This document shows positions 43,882 to 55,420 of a DNA stretch of 64,000 bases, in pieces (the first letter of the stretch is position 1; each line of letters starts with the position of its first letter). The position numbers and the translations under genes were made by a program. This DNA is from Sycobia sp. Sy_11 (taxonomy: Eukaryota; Arthropoda; Insecta; Hymenoptera; Epichrysomallidae), in NCBI GenBank assembly GCA_018907035.1, contig JACCIC010000200.1, forward strand, positions 1-64,000, written 5' to 3'. The notes under the pieces are model-generated. The model searched no databases, was not told where the DNA came from, and saw nothing but the letters and a program-made list of their open reading frames with translations.

Positions 43882-46269
43882 ATTTCAACTTGTGTACGCA
43901 GCTAACTTACTATTTTCCATCTGAATTTAAGTTTAACTAAGCCTAGTGTGCATCAATGAACTACTATTTGCTCTACTGAGAGCTGTTTTTCTCGTTCGCA
44001 TGGGATGGGAGTTCCCTAAACCACCATGCGTTTATATATACCATATATATCCTATAGGCCCTTCACTGACTTGAGTGATTATAAATGCTATGTCGGTTAT
44101 GAGCTTGTTGTTTGTCCTAAAGACAAGCATTGATTAGTTTTTGCGTCAATTGCAACAAAAGATTTATACATAAGCGCGTGTGCGATTTGGGTTTTTTGTT
44201 CTTCACTATAATCCACTTGGACTCTGGATTTGGCGCGGAAGCCAGAAGAAAACTTGGATTTGCGTGCTATCTCAATAAGCTTAATCGCATATTTTTAGAT
44301 TCTCACCAATGTGTGAGTTATTCCGGTATGAAAAATCAAATACACGAATAGTGTTTGGTTTTTAGACAGCGGCTAAATATTTAATTTTATTAGATTTAAT
44401 AAAATTAAAAAGACAAATATATATATGTAACTTAATTTGAAAAAATTTTATCGATTGTTGAATTAAGTCGATTACAATTTCCGTTAAGTATTTAACAAAA
44501 GAAAATTTTTTTAGTCGAAGTGGCTATTTTCATTAAATTATTAATATTTGAACAATAATCTATTAAAACTTGCCCAAAACTACTCAAGCTTCTAATCTGA
44601 TTGTTTGTAGCAACCAGGTTGAGCTTTTATTGTTTGCGTTACATTATTATTATTCTTATTTATTATCTAGAAAATTAAAATTGCGTCATTTGCAACTTCA
44701 CTTTCTATTTATCAAGGTTAGGTTAATTGATTCATGTACTTATGACTTTTCACCCTCCTATCAAGGTTATCACTCAGGTGGCGAACCTGAATGAACCTGA
44801 ACGCTGCTAATTTTCGTAAAATCTAATTTTGTTTGCAACTAGTTTTTATTTAAAATTAACCTTTGCAAGAACATTTTATAATTTATTTTAATTAATATTT
44901 CCATTGTCGAGAATAATAAAAATAAATTTGAATTATTAAAAAGTTAAATTATTAATGTTTTTACTGAAAAGTTAATAGCTTATATATTCAATTTGTTATG
45001 AACAAAAATATTTCCAATTATATTTGCTCTATTTTTTTGTTTATATATGTTTCTTTCTTAAAAATTTTTTTTTTTTGATAAGTTAATTTTTAGAAAAAAT
45101 AAAAAAATATGCTGTACGCCTTAATTAATGATGTGCACGTTATTTTTGAGGTTATTAGATATTGATGATATTTGATATTTGATAGAATGATGATATTTAG
45201 CGAAATATTTATCGCTAAATATTTCACACCTCGATTTTCATTTGTGCAGTGTCCTCTTGATAGCTGCTAGCTGCACCGAAGTGAAGGTTATTGCGATATT
45301 GCCACTGCGGCTGCTACAGTGTTACCGCTGTCGCTGACTGCGTTTCCCAGAACTAGAGCAGCTGTTGGGTTTTTTCTGGGAAATCACGTTTCCTATACTT
45401 CTATCTGCTCGAAAGCCGTTAGTCTTACAGGAAACGCAGCCGTTGTCCCTCGCTTAAAACACCAGATTAAACTTTTTATTACTAATTCTTTAAATTTTTA
45501 CCTTGTTATGAGCGTTTTCGATGTCTTCTAGCTTGCGCGTCCTGTCTGCCGCTACGCTGTCCTCGTGTATGCTGCTTTTTCTTGACTTGGCGCTGTGTGG
45601 TCGGCTTCCTCGGGCCTTTGCGGGGACGATGTGGTTTTTCTACTGCAGTTGTTGGCTGCTCGAAAGCCGCCAGGCTTTTAGGAAACGAGGCTTGCGTCCT
45701 TCACCTAAAACACCGGGTTAAACAATTTATTAGTAATTCTATAAAGCTTTACCTTTGTCGACGTTTCCGATGTCTTTAGCTGCGTGTGCAGTGCGCGAGT
45801 GGCTTACGGAGCCCGCGCGTCCTTGCACTCGCTCTTCGATGTATGCAATTCTTTCTCTTGACTCCTTGTGTACGGGCATCCTCTTCGCGCCTTCCCGTGG
45901 ACTTTCCGCGATACTCGATTGTGCGTACGTCGAGCATGTACACGCTGATTTGACAGCAGCGTATTTGAGTTCACGCTTTTACTGTTTATGCACTATTGAG
46001 ATTTTTACACCAACTTAGTGAGAAAACAATTGTTTTATTTTCATCGCAATTAGCACGTGGCGAACAAACATTGGATTTTCATGAGAAATTACGCGAATTT
46101 TTCGCGAGAGAAAATCTTGAAAACACGTCGCGCACAAACACTATACGTTGCGCGGACGCGGTTATATATATTTTTCTTTTCTTTACACAGATGAATCGCT
46201 GTAACTTCTGCACAGCGTTCTTTCGCGAACAAGAAACAAAAGCAAAGGTGCGAACCTAACCTTTGTTCA
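43882..46269 (-). other. Gypsy-C leader with about 250-bp tandem repeats
   Basis: No coding frame with motifs. The right part (about 45290-46020) has two clear tandem units of about 248 bases (for example CTGCTCGAAAGCCG at 45408 and 45656) and a third degenerate partial unit. The left part is AT-rich. Confidence 0.65.
45290..46020. repeat. Tandem repeat, about 248-bp unit, 2-3 copies
   Basis: 45408-45534 and 45656-45781 share most bases (GCTCGAAAGCCG, AGGAAACG, AAAACACC-GGTTAAAC, TTTATTA-TAATTCT). The unit starting near 45786 is a degenerate third copy in its first half. Confidence 0.75.
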
Positions 46270-46286
46270 CGAACGTGGGGTCACCA
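46270..46286 (-). promoter_or_regulatory. Primer-binding site of Gypsy-C
   Basis: TGGTGACCCCACGTTCG on the minus strand, two bases after the end of the 5' LTR. Confidence 0.7.
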
Positions 46287-46288
46287 GT

Positions 46289-46608
46289 TGTCGGTATTGG
46301 TATATTTATGTTTGCTAGATATTAGTTGCCTCCGTGGCGGACTCCGACGGCGTGGTGATCGTGCCGACAACTCACAATCAGGTTCCCGGATATCTCGCTG
46401 AAACGGGGGCGGAATTAAATAGAGACTCTGTTTTTTTAAACGTAACAATTTATTTATTGGTACAGTTAGCGTATACCAAAACGTGTGCATAACTAGAGAG
46501 TTTGTACTCAACTGCCGTCGAGATATGGCGGCTGGAACGACTCGCTACGATATGTTGTCGTGGCGATTGACATCACTAACGTAGAATATGTCTGGGTTAA
46601 CCCCCACA
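46289..46608 (-). repeat. Gypsy-C 5' LTR
   Basis: 320 bases, starting TGTCGGTATTGG and ending ACCCCCACA, followed by AAAG. Confidence 0.95.
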
Positions 46609-46612
46609 AAAG

Positions 46613-47469
46613 TAAGTATTATATTTTGATATGATCTATTCTTTTTATTCAATTTGTTCCAAAACATTTTTTTGGTATCAATTTCTATAATATTAGTAAC
46701 CAAGCAACTCAAAATCTATACGTAATCTATCTATCTAGAATTTTTATCGGATATTTTTTTAAATCTGACAAGTTTTTCGAAACAGCTCTGTATTCAATTA
46801 CATATATTAAATAATATATATTTAAGATTATAAACGATTTATTATATATTCTTTAAAATTTTATACTATAATTTTCAGAGTAATATAAATTGTAATAATT
46901 ACTCTATAAATTGCATCAGTAATTCAGATAATGTATTTTTAACAATTTCTTCAATAGATAATTTTATCATAGGTGATGTTATGTACACAATCACTGTAAT
47001 ATTATGAATAAACAAACATAATAATTTCGTTAATAGTTTATAGAGAAAATGACTCTATTCCTTAGACCAATCTTTATTCGAATTCGGAATTACATGAATT
47101 GTTTAAAATGTCAATAAGCAACAATACAGAGTAGTTTAAAAGAAATATAAATGAAAAGTAAGCTGTTTGAATGTGAAGGAAACTAGGAATAATGTAGGTG
47201 ATTTATGAATTATATTTACTATGTAATATCAGAGACATGGGTTGATCAACAATGTCAACATTAAAATCTACGTCATACTCGTATTTTTTGAAAATATGAT
47301 TAAGCTCGCGTCATAAATTCTTTAAAATACTATACATTTTTTATTAATAATAGATATTGTAGAAAAAACAAAACTTAAAATTCTATCCTATTGCAAAACG
47401 TTGTAGAATGTAAATCTTATTTATCTACAAATTCTGTATATCTTGGATTTTCCTTACTTAAAACATGCA
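46613..47469. other. AT-rich stretch, no gene seen
   Basis: No frames or motifs that I can support. The Bel-A integrase would be expected here but is absent. Confidence 0.5.
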
Positions 47470-47965
47470 TCTAGGTCGCATTCCGTAATTAGGTTTGTAT
47501 ATACGATACGCGTTTTGCCACAAACGTTTTCCAGTGGTACGGGTGTTTATTTAGCTACTTTAAAACGATCTCGCTGTCAGACTATTGAAATATTACCATA
47601 TCTTTAATGAATTCTAGAGCCTTTAAATGCTCTATCAATTTTACTAGTAAAGTTGCCACACACAGCTCGAAGTTAGGGATGCTAATGGTCTTTACTGGAG
47701 CGACTTTCGTTTTTCTGCCAACAAAGTAAGACGAAAGCTTTCTTCATGATCCTTGACACGAAGAAAGACGGCTGCGGCATAGACGCGTGACGACACGTCA
47801 GAGAAGCCATAAATGTCACAGACTTGTGTTCCATACGTTCCTAACCATCGGTCGATACTGGCACCGTCTTTCAGGCATATCTTCAGGCAATGGAGAGTCC
47901 CAACTACTTCTAATAATCCAGAGATCCTGCATGAACACCTGGGCTGTTATCGTAATTGGAGACTA
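47470..47965 (-). pseudogene. Bel-A Pol fragment (RT end and RNase H)
   Basis: The minus strand reads QVFMQDLWIIRSSWDSPLPE, typical of the Bel/Pao RT connection, then YGFSDVSSRVYAAAVFLR and KTISIPNFELCVATLLVK, then SDSEIVLK and HPYHWKTFVAKRVSYIQ of RNase H. Several frames must be combined. Confidence 0.75.
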
Positions 47966-48064
47966 TTAGCGTAAAGGGTCGAAGAGTTGCAAAATATTCT
48001 ATAGTACCTTTCCTTTCGTCCATGCGCCGAAATCGCTATTGCTAGTCAGTACATTGAACTTTTT

Positions 48065-49024
48065 TTAGAGTATGTATTTTAGAATAGAGAGCACATTTTG
48101 GCGTCTCGTTCTTATACGGCGGACGTGAAATGGTGTGAAAAATCTTCCGTGATCCACTAAATGTTTTACTACTAGCTGAATGGCATTTTTTGTCTCCTTC
48201 GTTATGCGACTGACAGCATGTGCCCGTTTCGGTCTTTCGAACTTAGTTCTGACTCCCAAAGCTTACAGGATTAGTCGTGTACTTATTATGTGCACTAAAC
48301 AGACATCTCAATGCTCTAGCGGCATTTTCATATTAAGTAACGCACGGACGATATGCTGAACTTCATTCGTAAAGCTCCGCAATTTAGTCGCTGACTCGCG
48401 TTTTAAAAACGGTAAATTAAGCAACGCGTTTATATGATTCGAGATCGTTATACGAGGGTTGTAGAAGCGGGCCTTCAAAGCTTACCACGTAGAAGCGTAG
48501 TTCATGCTTGTAGTGGCGACGTCTTTTACTAAATCTGCCGTGGGACCCTTTAAGCAGGATTTCAAGTAGTGCAATTTGCTTAAGTCTTCTATACGCGTAA
48601 CATTGTGAACAAGCAACATGATTAAATTGTAAAAACTCTTCCAATCCTCATATCTTCAGGAGAAATGAGGCAGATTTAATTTTGGGAATTTAGCCGGGGT
48701 TTAGTCGATCCGCTTCGTTGTCCTTTTCAAATGTGGATTGAAGCGTCAAAAGGAAATCTAATATATCCTCGTAGGCGCCCTGCCAAACACGTCGTTCATT
48801 ATGAAGTTGTCTGCCACGGCTTCGTCGTCAACGATCATTTCGGCACGTGTCGCACGGGCTTCAAGCCAAATTTCGCGAACAGATTCTACACGCGATTTAA
48901 CAATACTCACATTTAATGCATTGCGCGACTTTTCCTTAATTCGCGTATTCATTACTTTAATTTTCTCCAAACGAGCATTCTGTAATCCTACTAATAGCCT
49001 ACTAAAGTTAAATAGTAATAACAT
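48065..49024 (-). pseudogene. Bel-A Gag, broken
   Basis: The N-terminal part (49024-48758) has the helical pattern of Bel/Pao Gag (LLVGLQNARLEKIKVM, SRVESVREIWLEA). The middle (48640-48300, other frames) keeps KLHYLKSCLKGPTADLV and RFYNPRITISNHINALLNLP, the DUF1759-type segment. The C-terminal piece (48259-48065) has SPKRAHAVS-like sequence followed by a decayed cysteine motif. Confidence 0.7.
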
Positions 49025-49339
49025 ACTCGAGCGCGATAAAAAGGCGAAAAACTAATACAATACTTGAAACACAGCTTAAGCTAAAGATAAATACGCTAAG
49101 TTTTAAATCAAAATGAAGAATTTAGCATAAACATATAATACGGATTAAATCTAGAACTCACGACATACACTAGTACAAAATAATAATAATAATAATAATC
49201 AAGCTAGACACACAAACACTTATATACGCTACAGGCGAAAACCTTTACACTAGCGACCAATTGTCAAGTGACCTTCTGAAACGTTGAAAATCACAAGAAC
49301 AGAGTCAATTGCAGTATTTTCTCAATTCGAATACACGTT

Positions 49340-49356
49340 CCTCACCCGGGGCACCA
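49340..49356 (-). promoter_or_regulatory. Primer-binding site of Bel-A
   Basis: TTGGTGCCCCGGGTGAG on the minus strand next to a LTR-like end (AAGTTAACA). Confidence 0.5.
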
Positions 49357-49361
49357 AGAAA

Positions 49362-49960
49362 TGTTAACTTATATTCGACAATAGTATTAATATAGTTAAT
49401 CAATAATAATGATCAGGGGGGTGTGTTCGCGGTGAGAAAATAAATATACAAGTTATATTATTTTACACGCGAGCAAAAGGTCAAAAGTTATATAGATATA
49501 TGTGAGATATATACATATGTTTCAGAGATCTCTCTTATCCACTCTTTAATAATACAGTCGCATACACTGATAATCTATGAGGTGAGGTCTGACGTGAAAG
49601 AGGACCTCCGCATTTCCTCCTGATGCTGCCTACCGACCCCGACGTATTGGGCGCGGGTAATGGCAGCTACCGGGCTTGAACTCGCCGGCCGGAAGCCCCT
49701 CAGAGCTTCGCCGTACGTGAATCTCTACAGAGATTCAGTGCCCAGTCCACGGAAGCGCCTAATATCAGTGTCTTACGCACACATACACATCCACTCAATC
49801 TCCATACGCGCTACTCCGTCAGATTACGAGACTCGAAATACAGCGGTAAAACTTTTTAATATATATTAAATTTCACGTTAAAGAACCGTACTGGACGAGA
49901 ACCGAAAGCTAAGTGCTCAGATGGCGGCGCGAGTGACCGTCGCATCCTTCAATAGCCGAA
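49362..49960 (-). repeat. Putative Bel-A 5' LTR
   Basis: The lower edge is defined by the primer-binding site. The upper edge is a guess because no second LTR is present. It contains AATAAA-like and AT-rich stretches and a GC-rich patch at 49560-49770. Confidence 0.35.
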
Positions 49961-50069
49961 CATGGGTATTTTCAGGCTAATATAAAAAGAATGAAAATCA
50001 AAGAAAATGCGTGAGAAAATAAGGATGCTCGGCAGATGTGCGCGGCAGTTAAATTAAGCGACAATATAC

Positions 50070-50103
<34 letters not shown>

Positions 50104-51607
50104 TCACATACCTATATGTATATTTCTACAATATTCACCCCCCACCCGTTTTATGCCTGCAATACTTCGCGCAGTACGTGCAAAACAAGGGATTGTAGGC
50201 TCGTCATTTTACCTCAAGGCTCTCTCTCTCTCTCTCTCTCGCTTTCCAAATACACTGCGGATGAAATAGTACGATTCTGATTTCTTCCCTGTTTTTTAAA
50301 CAATATATTCATATCACATATATACTTTAATCGATTACACTAAATGTAAATTGTTTAATTTTCTTCAATAATATCCTTTTATGAGATGAGGCCACGAATG
50401 TATAACATTAATTTGTAAAATAGATTTTGAGGAAGTATGAATTTTTTGTAACAATTTTTGAATCTACTCATATAATATTTAAATACTCATATTTTGTTTG
50501 TATTCTGTTTATTATAATTATATATCTAGTGTATAATCATTTAATATCTATTATTCGTCTGTATATTATTTATTTATTAACACTTTTAGAAAAATCAGCT
50601 AGACATGTCACTTATTCGGGATATACAAATGATATGAAAATGAACTCCGATATTTCTAAACGAACTCATCACTTTTTTACACTGTGCTTATGTTATATAA
50701 TGAAAATAAACTCTGATGTTTCATTAATTTATTATTTCATTACTATACCTTTTCGTTAAAACGAATTAATTATTAATGTTTTTCGGAATTTTAGATATAT
50801 TTTGCGTAAACTATAAATACTGATATTTATAGGGATAGATATAAAATGAACTTAGTCATTTCTTTTAAGCTGTAATTTCGTTATATATTTTATTTTTTAA
50901 TATAACATTTCGGAATACTTTAGAAAAATATTTTATTTAAATATTGTTTTGGTATATGAACATTTTTTCGGCTATGAAAATATTTCGTATAATTACACAT
51001 ATTATTATATTTTCCGTTATCGTACACAGGACATCTGACTATTTCAATGACCTGATTTTTAAGTTCGTTATATAACATTTTTTGTGTTAATATATTTTGA
51101 AATTTATAAAAACTATTTTATATAATTTTTTGATAAAATAAATGATAAGATTAATAGGTTTTCAAGTTTTTAATATGTTAAAAACACATCAAACTCGACT
51201 AACTATGTTACTTTTATAAAAAATTTTTTTGGAGATTTCAATTCATTTTGAAAGATCTAGTATTCAATGAATTCAAAAAATTTAATATTATATTACTTTT
51301 TACAATTGGAACAGTTAACTTTTTTTCATTTAAGTTGAATGTCACATTAACCGTATAAGGTCATTAGTGATCATATGGTCTTAGGTATATAATATACAAT
51401 TATAGCTTCAATATTATATAATTTTTAATAATTAAGTATGTTACATCTTAATCAGTTACATTTACATATTATTCATTTTCTAATTAATAGAGAATTAACA
51501 GTAAAATTTTATTAAGTAACGTTAAATTAAATTAGTGAAACCAATTTAATTTGCATAGTTCAATACATTGTAGTGTAAGTTTATGTTTGAGAAAATTCTG
51601 AAGATCT
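49961..51607. other. AT-rich stretch with (CA)n and (CT)n, no gene seen
   Basis: (AC)n at about 50071-50102 and (CT)n at about 50219-50240. Otherwise very AT-rich, without coding signals. Confidence 0.6.
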
Positions 51608-51796
51608 CTATGGGGATGAATATTTTTCTTTGCTTGTCGTACTTTTTGAAGTAGTATATAGTATGTACTCAACCGTCATGGAAGTATTACAAATAGAACA
51701 TTTTTTATCTTTCTTGGTAAGTAGGTGGAGATGTGTTATGTTTGTATGCGTTATTCTCATTCTTGATAATATTACTTGGATTTTTCTTATAGTCAA
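51608..51796 (-). pseudogene. Non-LTR retrotransposon fragment (C-terminal end of ORF2)
   Basis: 62 residues with LSRMRITHTNITHLHLLTKK then CSICNTSMTVEYIL. This R-x-R-x-x-H-T, then C-x2-C, then H/Y-I-L pattern ends the ORF2 of many non-LTR elements with an RNase H domain. Only the tail is present, typical of a broken LINE copy. Confidence 0.65.
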
Positions 51797-52249
51797 AATC
51801 TACTTTGATTTGAAAAAATTGGACTTTATTATCTGTATTTGTGCTTTTTTTTCTATCCATATGTTATTAAAATATATATTTCTATTGCGTGTAGTACAAT
51901 TCTTTTTGCGTGCTACTATATTATTGCGGTGTTGTTAGATTTTATTTTTCAGGCTGTATTGGAGCTGTTATTTTGAGTGATATTTAAATGAGCAGATGTC
52001 CTTAAGATTTCTATTTTGGTTTATTTTCTTCATTGAATTTTATGAATTCATAATTAATTTCATTAACTATTGAATTATTTGCATTGAGATTGGCAGTGAA
52101 TTTAGTTCACATTTTGAATCCGGACATATAAATATGGAGGTGTGTCGAGTGAATTCAGAATATCTGATACCAAGAAGTATTTAACATATTCGAAGCAAAT
52201 GCTTCAGCAGAGAAGGTAGAGAATTTGACTGTAACAAGGTTCACCCTTG
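51797..52249. other. AT-rich stretch, no gene seen
   Basis: A short inverted repeat TGTAACAAGG / CCTTGTTACA (about 52229-52254) adjoins the Gypsy-D remnant; it may mark the edge of its lost 3' part. Confidence 0.4.
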
Positions 52250-53250
52250 TTACACAATGTGGTCATTCCGAAATTGAATTAACTCCTTTGTTTCTACAAG
52301 CTTAATTTTGTTTTCTCTCAAATTCGTCATCTTATCGTCATTTCTAATATTATTTTGTTTATTTTCGTCATCGTAATCTGCATTTTCGCTACTAGATGTA
52401 CCGACATCGCTAATACTCAGATCCGTATTACTTTCCAGCATTAAAATACTTGGCTTACCCTGAGGCTTTCTACTTTTTGATTTAAATTTATGCTGCAGGG
52501 CGAAATACAATTCGTTATCCGACTCGCTTGTAGATTTGCTGCTAGTTATATCTCCCTTTCGGGCGAATACTGTATTATTTTCTCTTGATTTATCCGACTC
52601 AGTGTGTCGCGGACGTTGCTGCTTCTTCTGTGCATTTCCTAATTCAGGCACCGCAATTTCAATAATATCTTCTAGTTTTTCTCGATCTTGAACTTCTGAA
52701 ATGGGCGATCGGTTTTTTCACTTACAAAGACGCTTTCGCGTTGTTAATTCCTTTATCTATCTCTCTCGGATCCGGGGAGTCTATTTCTCAAAAATAGAAT
52801 TATCGATTTCGTCAGGATATTCTTGTTGTTCAGCTATTGTCGCTTTTTCAGCTCCTTGCGCCCCTATGCCACGTTCTCGGGCTTCTTTCATAGTTTTACG
52901 TCGTTGCGGACAAATTTCGTTTGTAATTTCTGTTTTTTTTTTATATCGATTCTGTTACTTATTATTCTCTTCGTTAATTTTGAGTTTCATTACCGTCACG
53001 TGTATTTCTTTGAAGATTTCACATTAAAATCATTGTTTTCAACTCCCGACTTTGAAAATCTTGCATTTTTCTCAAAACTTGGTAACTCATTTACATCTTT
53101 CCAAAAATTAGTAGTGCACGAATTCTTTTCCTGGTCGTTTTTTTCATTAAGGATCTGGTTCGAGGCAATATTTACGCTTTCTTTCGGCTCAAAGACTCTC
53201 GTAACCCGTCTTGGGGCTTTAGAAAGTTTAGTATAAAAGTTCGGATCGTC
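52250..53250 (-). pseudogene. Gypsy-D spacer region after RNase H, with one PQRRKT unit
   Basis: A hydrophilic, Ser/Glu/Lys-rich stretch. 53236-52940 reads as RRVTRVFEPKESVNIAS and onward; at 52912-52888 the frame reads C-P-Q-R-R-K-T-M-K-E, whose DNA matches the repeat unit of Gypsy-A/B over 20 bases. 52651-52250 is an open 133-residue piece ending ETKELIQFRNDHIV, similar to the spacer before integrase in some gypsy elements. Function unknown. Confidence 0.5.
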
Positions 53251-54760
53251 AGGAATTGCAACCCATTTATCAGGGTTACTTAGCCTTTTTGTTTGATCCC
53301 TAGTGACTGCGTTTATGCTCTATACCAGATTGCGCTACAATGCATCGGCGTGCGCATTCGTCTTCTCAGGTTTGTACGTATATTTATAATCATATTCCGA
53401 GAGTTTAAACCTCCACTTAATAACGCGAGTATTGACATCAGCTGTCTTGAACCACACAAGCGGGTAATGATCAGCCACTAGGGTTAATGTACGCTCCAAG
53501 TTAATGTTAATAGGCCAAATACGTACGCTCTAAAGGTTTGTATTGAGTGAAGCATTGCCAGTGCTTCTTTCTCGTACACCTCATAGCGCAGCTCGGGCCT
53601 GCGTCACACGCGTGATGTATAAGCGAACCGGCTGATTCTTACTGAGTTTCCCTTGCGACAGAATGTCGCCGATAGCGTAACCCGACGCATCCATCGTGAT
53701 TAAGAACGGTTGACTCATATCGGGAAATCGCAACACAGGTACTGTGGATAATGCCCCTTTCAGGCGCAAGAGCGTGTTTTTTACATCATCTTCCTAGGCG
53801 AACAGTTCGTTAATCTGTAACAATTTGGTGAGAGGTTTTAAAATCTTCGCAAAAACCTTAATAAATTGGCGATAGTAATCCGCTAGTCCTAAGAATTGCT
53901 GGATGTTTTTAACATGCTTAGGGCGTGGGAATCGCTCTAGAACTTCCAGGTTCTTCGGATCAGGCGTTAATCCGTTCTCGCTTATGACATGGCCCAAGTA
54001 TGCTACCTTTTGCTACAGTATTTTGCACAATCCCGGCTCAAGCTTCCAATTCGCTTTGCGTAATCTTCGCATTACTTCAACGAACAGCTTGTCGCGTTCT
54101 TCCAAAGATTTGTCGTAGATTACTATGACGTGCATATACGCAAATATGCGCTTGCCAATAAGGCCCTCGAGCATAAAGTTCATTACACGCTGGTATTCCA
54201 CGCCTACGTGTTTTAGAACGAAAGGCATTCGCATAAATTCGAAATGCCCATCGGATGTCGAAAAAGCAGTTTTATGCATGTCTTTCGGACTCATCTGTAT
54301 TTAATGAAATCCGGAGACGCAATTCATGACGGTGTAGTATTTAGCAGCACCAACAGTACCTAGTATTTCGACGATGTTGGTAAGCGGGTACACCATTGCA
54401 ACCGTTTTCTCGTTCAGAGGACGGAAATCTACTACTTTTTCGTATGGTCTAAAACGCAAACGAATAGCTATTTCTAGAGTAACTGCTTACGCCTTTTTGC
54501 AGTAATTCATTCACTTGTCGATTCACTTCGTCTTTGAGAGCGTGCGGTAATCTATATTGACGCGTACTCACTGGAACGTTATCGGTTATTGGAATCTTAT
54601 GAGCCACTATGTTAGTTGTGGTAAGCTCATCGCCTTCGAGGCAAAACCGATTCGAGGTAGTTGTCTTTCAACAATTTCGCGGCCTGTTGGTACTCTTCCT
54701 TTCTTAACTTATCGATTTGTGTAAATCGGAATTTTTATTTTTGATCGTGATTATCATCCC
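53250..54760 (-). pseudogene. Gypsy-D reverse transcriptase and RNase H
   Basis: RT fragments include SPKDMHKTAFSTSDGHFEF and MPFVLKHV; the catalytic box reads YMHVIVIYD, without the two Asp. Thumb sequence MGHVISENGLTPDPKN and FLGLADYYRQFIK follows (53997-53794). RNase H has PFLITMDASGYAIGDILSQG (53769-53581), then YEVYEKEALAML. Frame changes occur between the blocks. Confidence 0.8.
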
Positions 54761-54912
54761 TCCGAAATTAATAACAGCTTTAGCTTTCCGTAAAAAGTCC
54801 ACCCCTAGGATCGCATCATACGGAATGACACTGTTATTCGGTAATACAGTTTTATATTTGATTCGATGCTTAATATACTGAGAGGGGTAACCTCGAGCGT
54901 AGGCATCAACAA

Positions 54913-55420
54913 TCAGTCATTTAGATAGGTCTCGTGGGTCGTGTCAATACTGTTTATTAATGGTAGTACTCTTGCCTTAATAACGCTTGCTTCGCAACTG
55001 TTGTCAATCAAGATTAATATTCCGTTATAGTCTGGAAATAAGAACCTATTGTGATTTCCAGCGAAATTAGTATTGAGTATTTTCGAGCCGTTTCGCACGG
55101 GGTGGTTCCCAAAATCTAGTGAAAGTTCACGATCTCCGATCTTTAACACTTTTTTTTCGAAATCTGTTATTACTTCAAGCTGAACGAGGAAGTTCATCGC
55201 CAGTATACCATCATACGGGAGTTTAACATTTTCTTCTACGACATGGAATCTTAACTGCTTCCCGAAATCGTTGATTCTAGCGATGCCTAGGGATTTTATC
55301 ACGTTACCTGTTATACCTCTCAATCTTAGTCTGTATCTTATCTCAAGTAATGTCTGTCATATCGACCACTATATCGACTAGTAATTTTCCTTGCTTCATA
55401 ATATTCCTATACAAACCAGA
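54913..55420 (-). pseudogene. Gypsy-D protease
   Basis: The active-site region is decayed (LLVDIVVDMTDI where LLVDTGA is expected, near 55400). The downstream part (55323-54913) is open and keeps LPYDGILAMNFL, resembling the conserved G-I-L-G-x-D-F-L segment. Confidence 0.6.

Larger units (their letters stand above)
35820..46608 (-). mobile_element. Gypsy-C: full-length Ty3/gypsy element, 10.8 kb, AAAG target duplication
   Basis: Both LTRs begin TGTCGGT and end CCCCCACA. AAAG is found directly outside each (35816-35819 and 46609-46612). Inside on the minus strand are a primer-binding site, a 2.4 kb leader with tandem repeats, gag, protease, RT, RNase H, integrase, a 3' accessory region and a polypurine tract. 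All ORFs are broken and the integrase is split by an insertion. It is not closely related to Gypsy-A/B. Confidence 0.95.
47470..49960 (-). mobile_element. Bel-A: Bel/Pao retrotransposon remnant
   Basis: Minus strand: putative LTR, primer-binding site, gag, then the end of RT and the RNase H region. Protease and most of RT are missing, and nothing remains of integrase. The Bel/Pao assignment rests on the gag type and the SIPNFELC-type RNase H start. Confidence 0.75.

Noticed and set aside
49640..49720. tRNA-like or SINE box B (GGGCTTGAACTCGCC)
   Set aside because: No matching box A at the right distance and it falls in a probable LTR.
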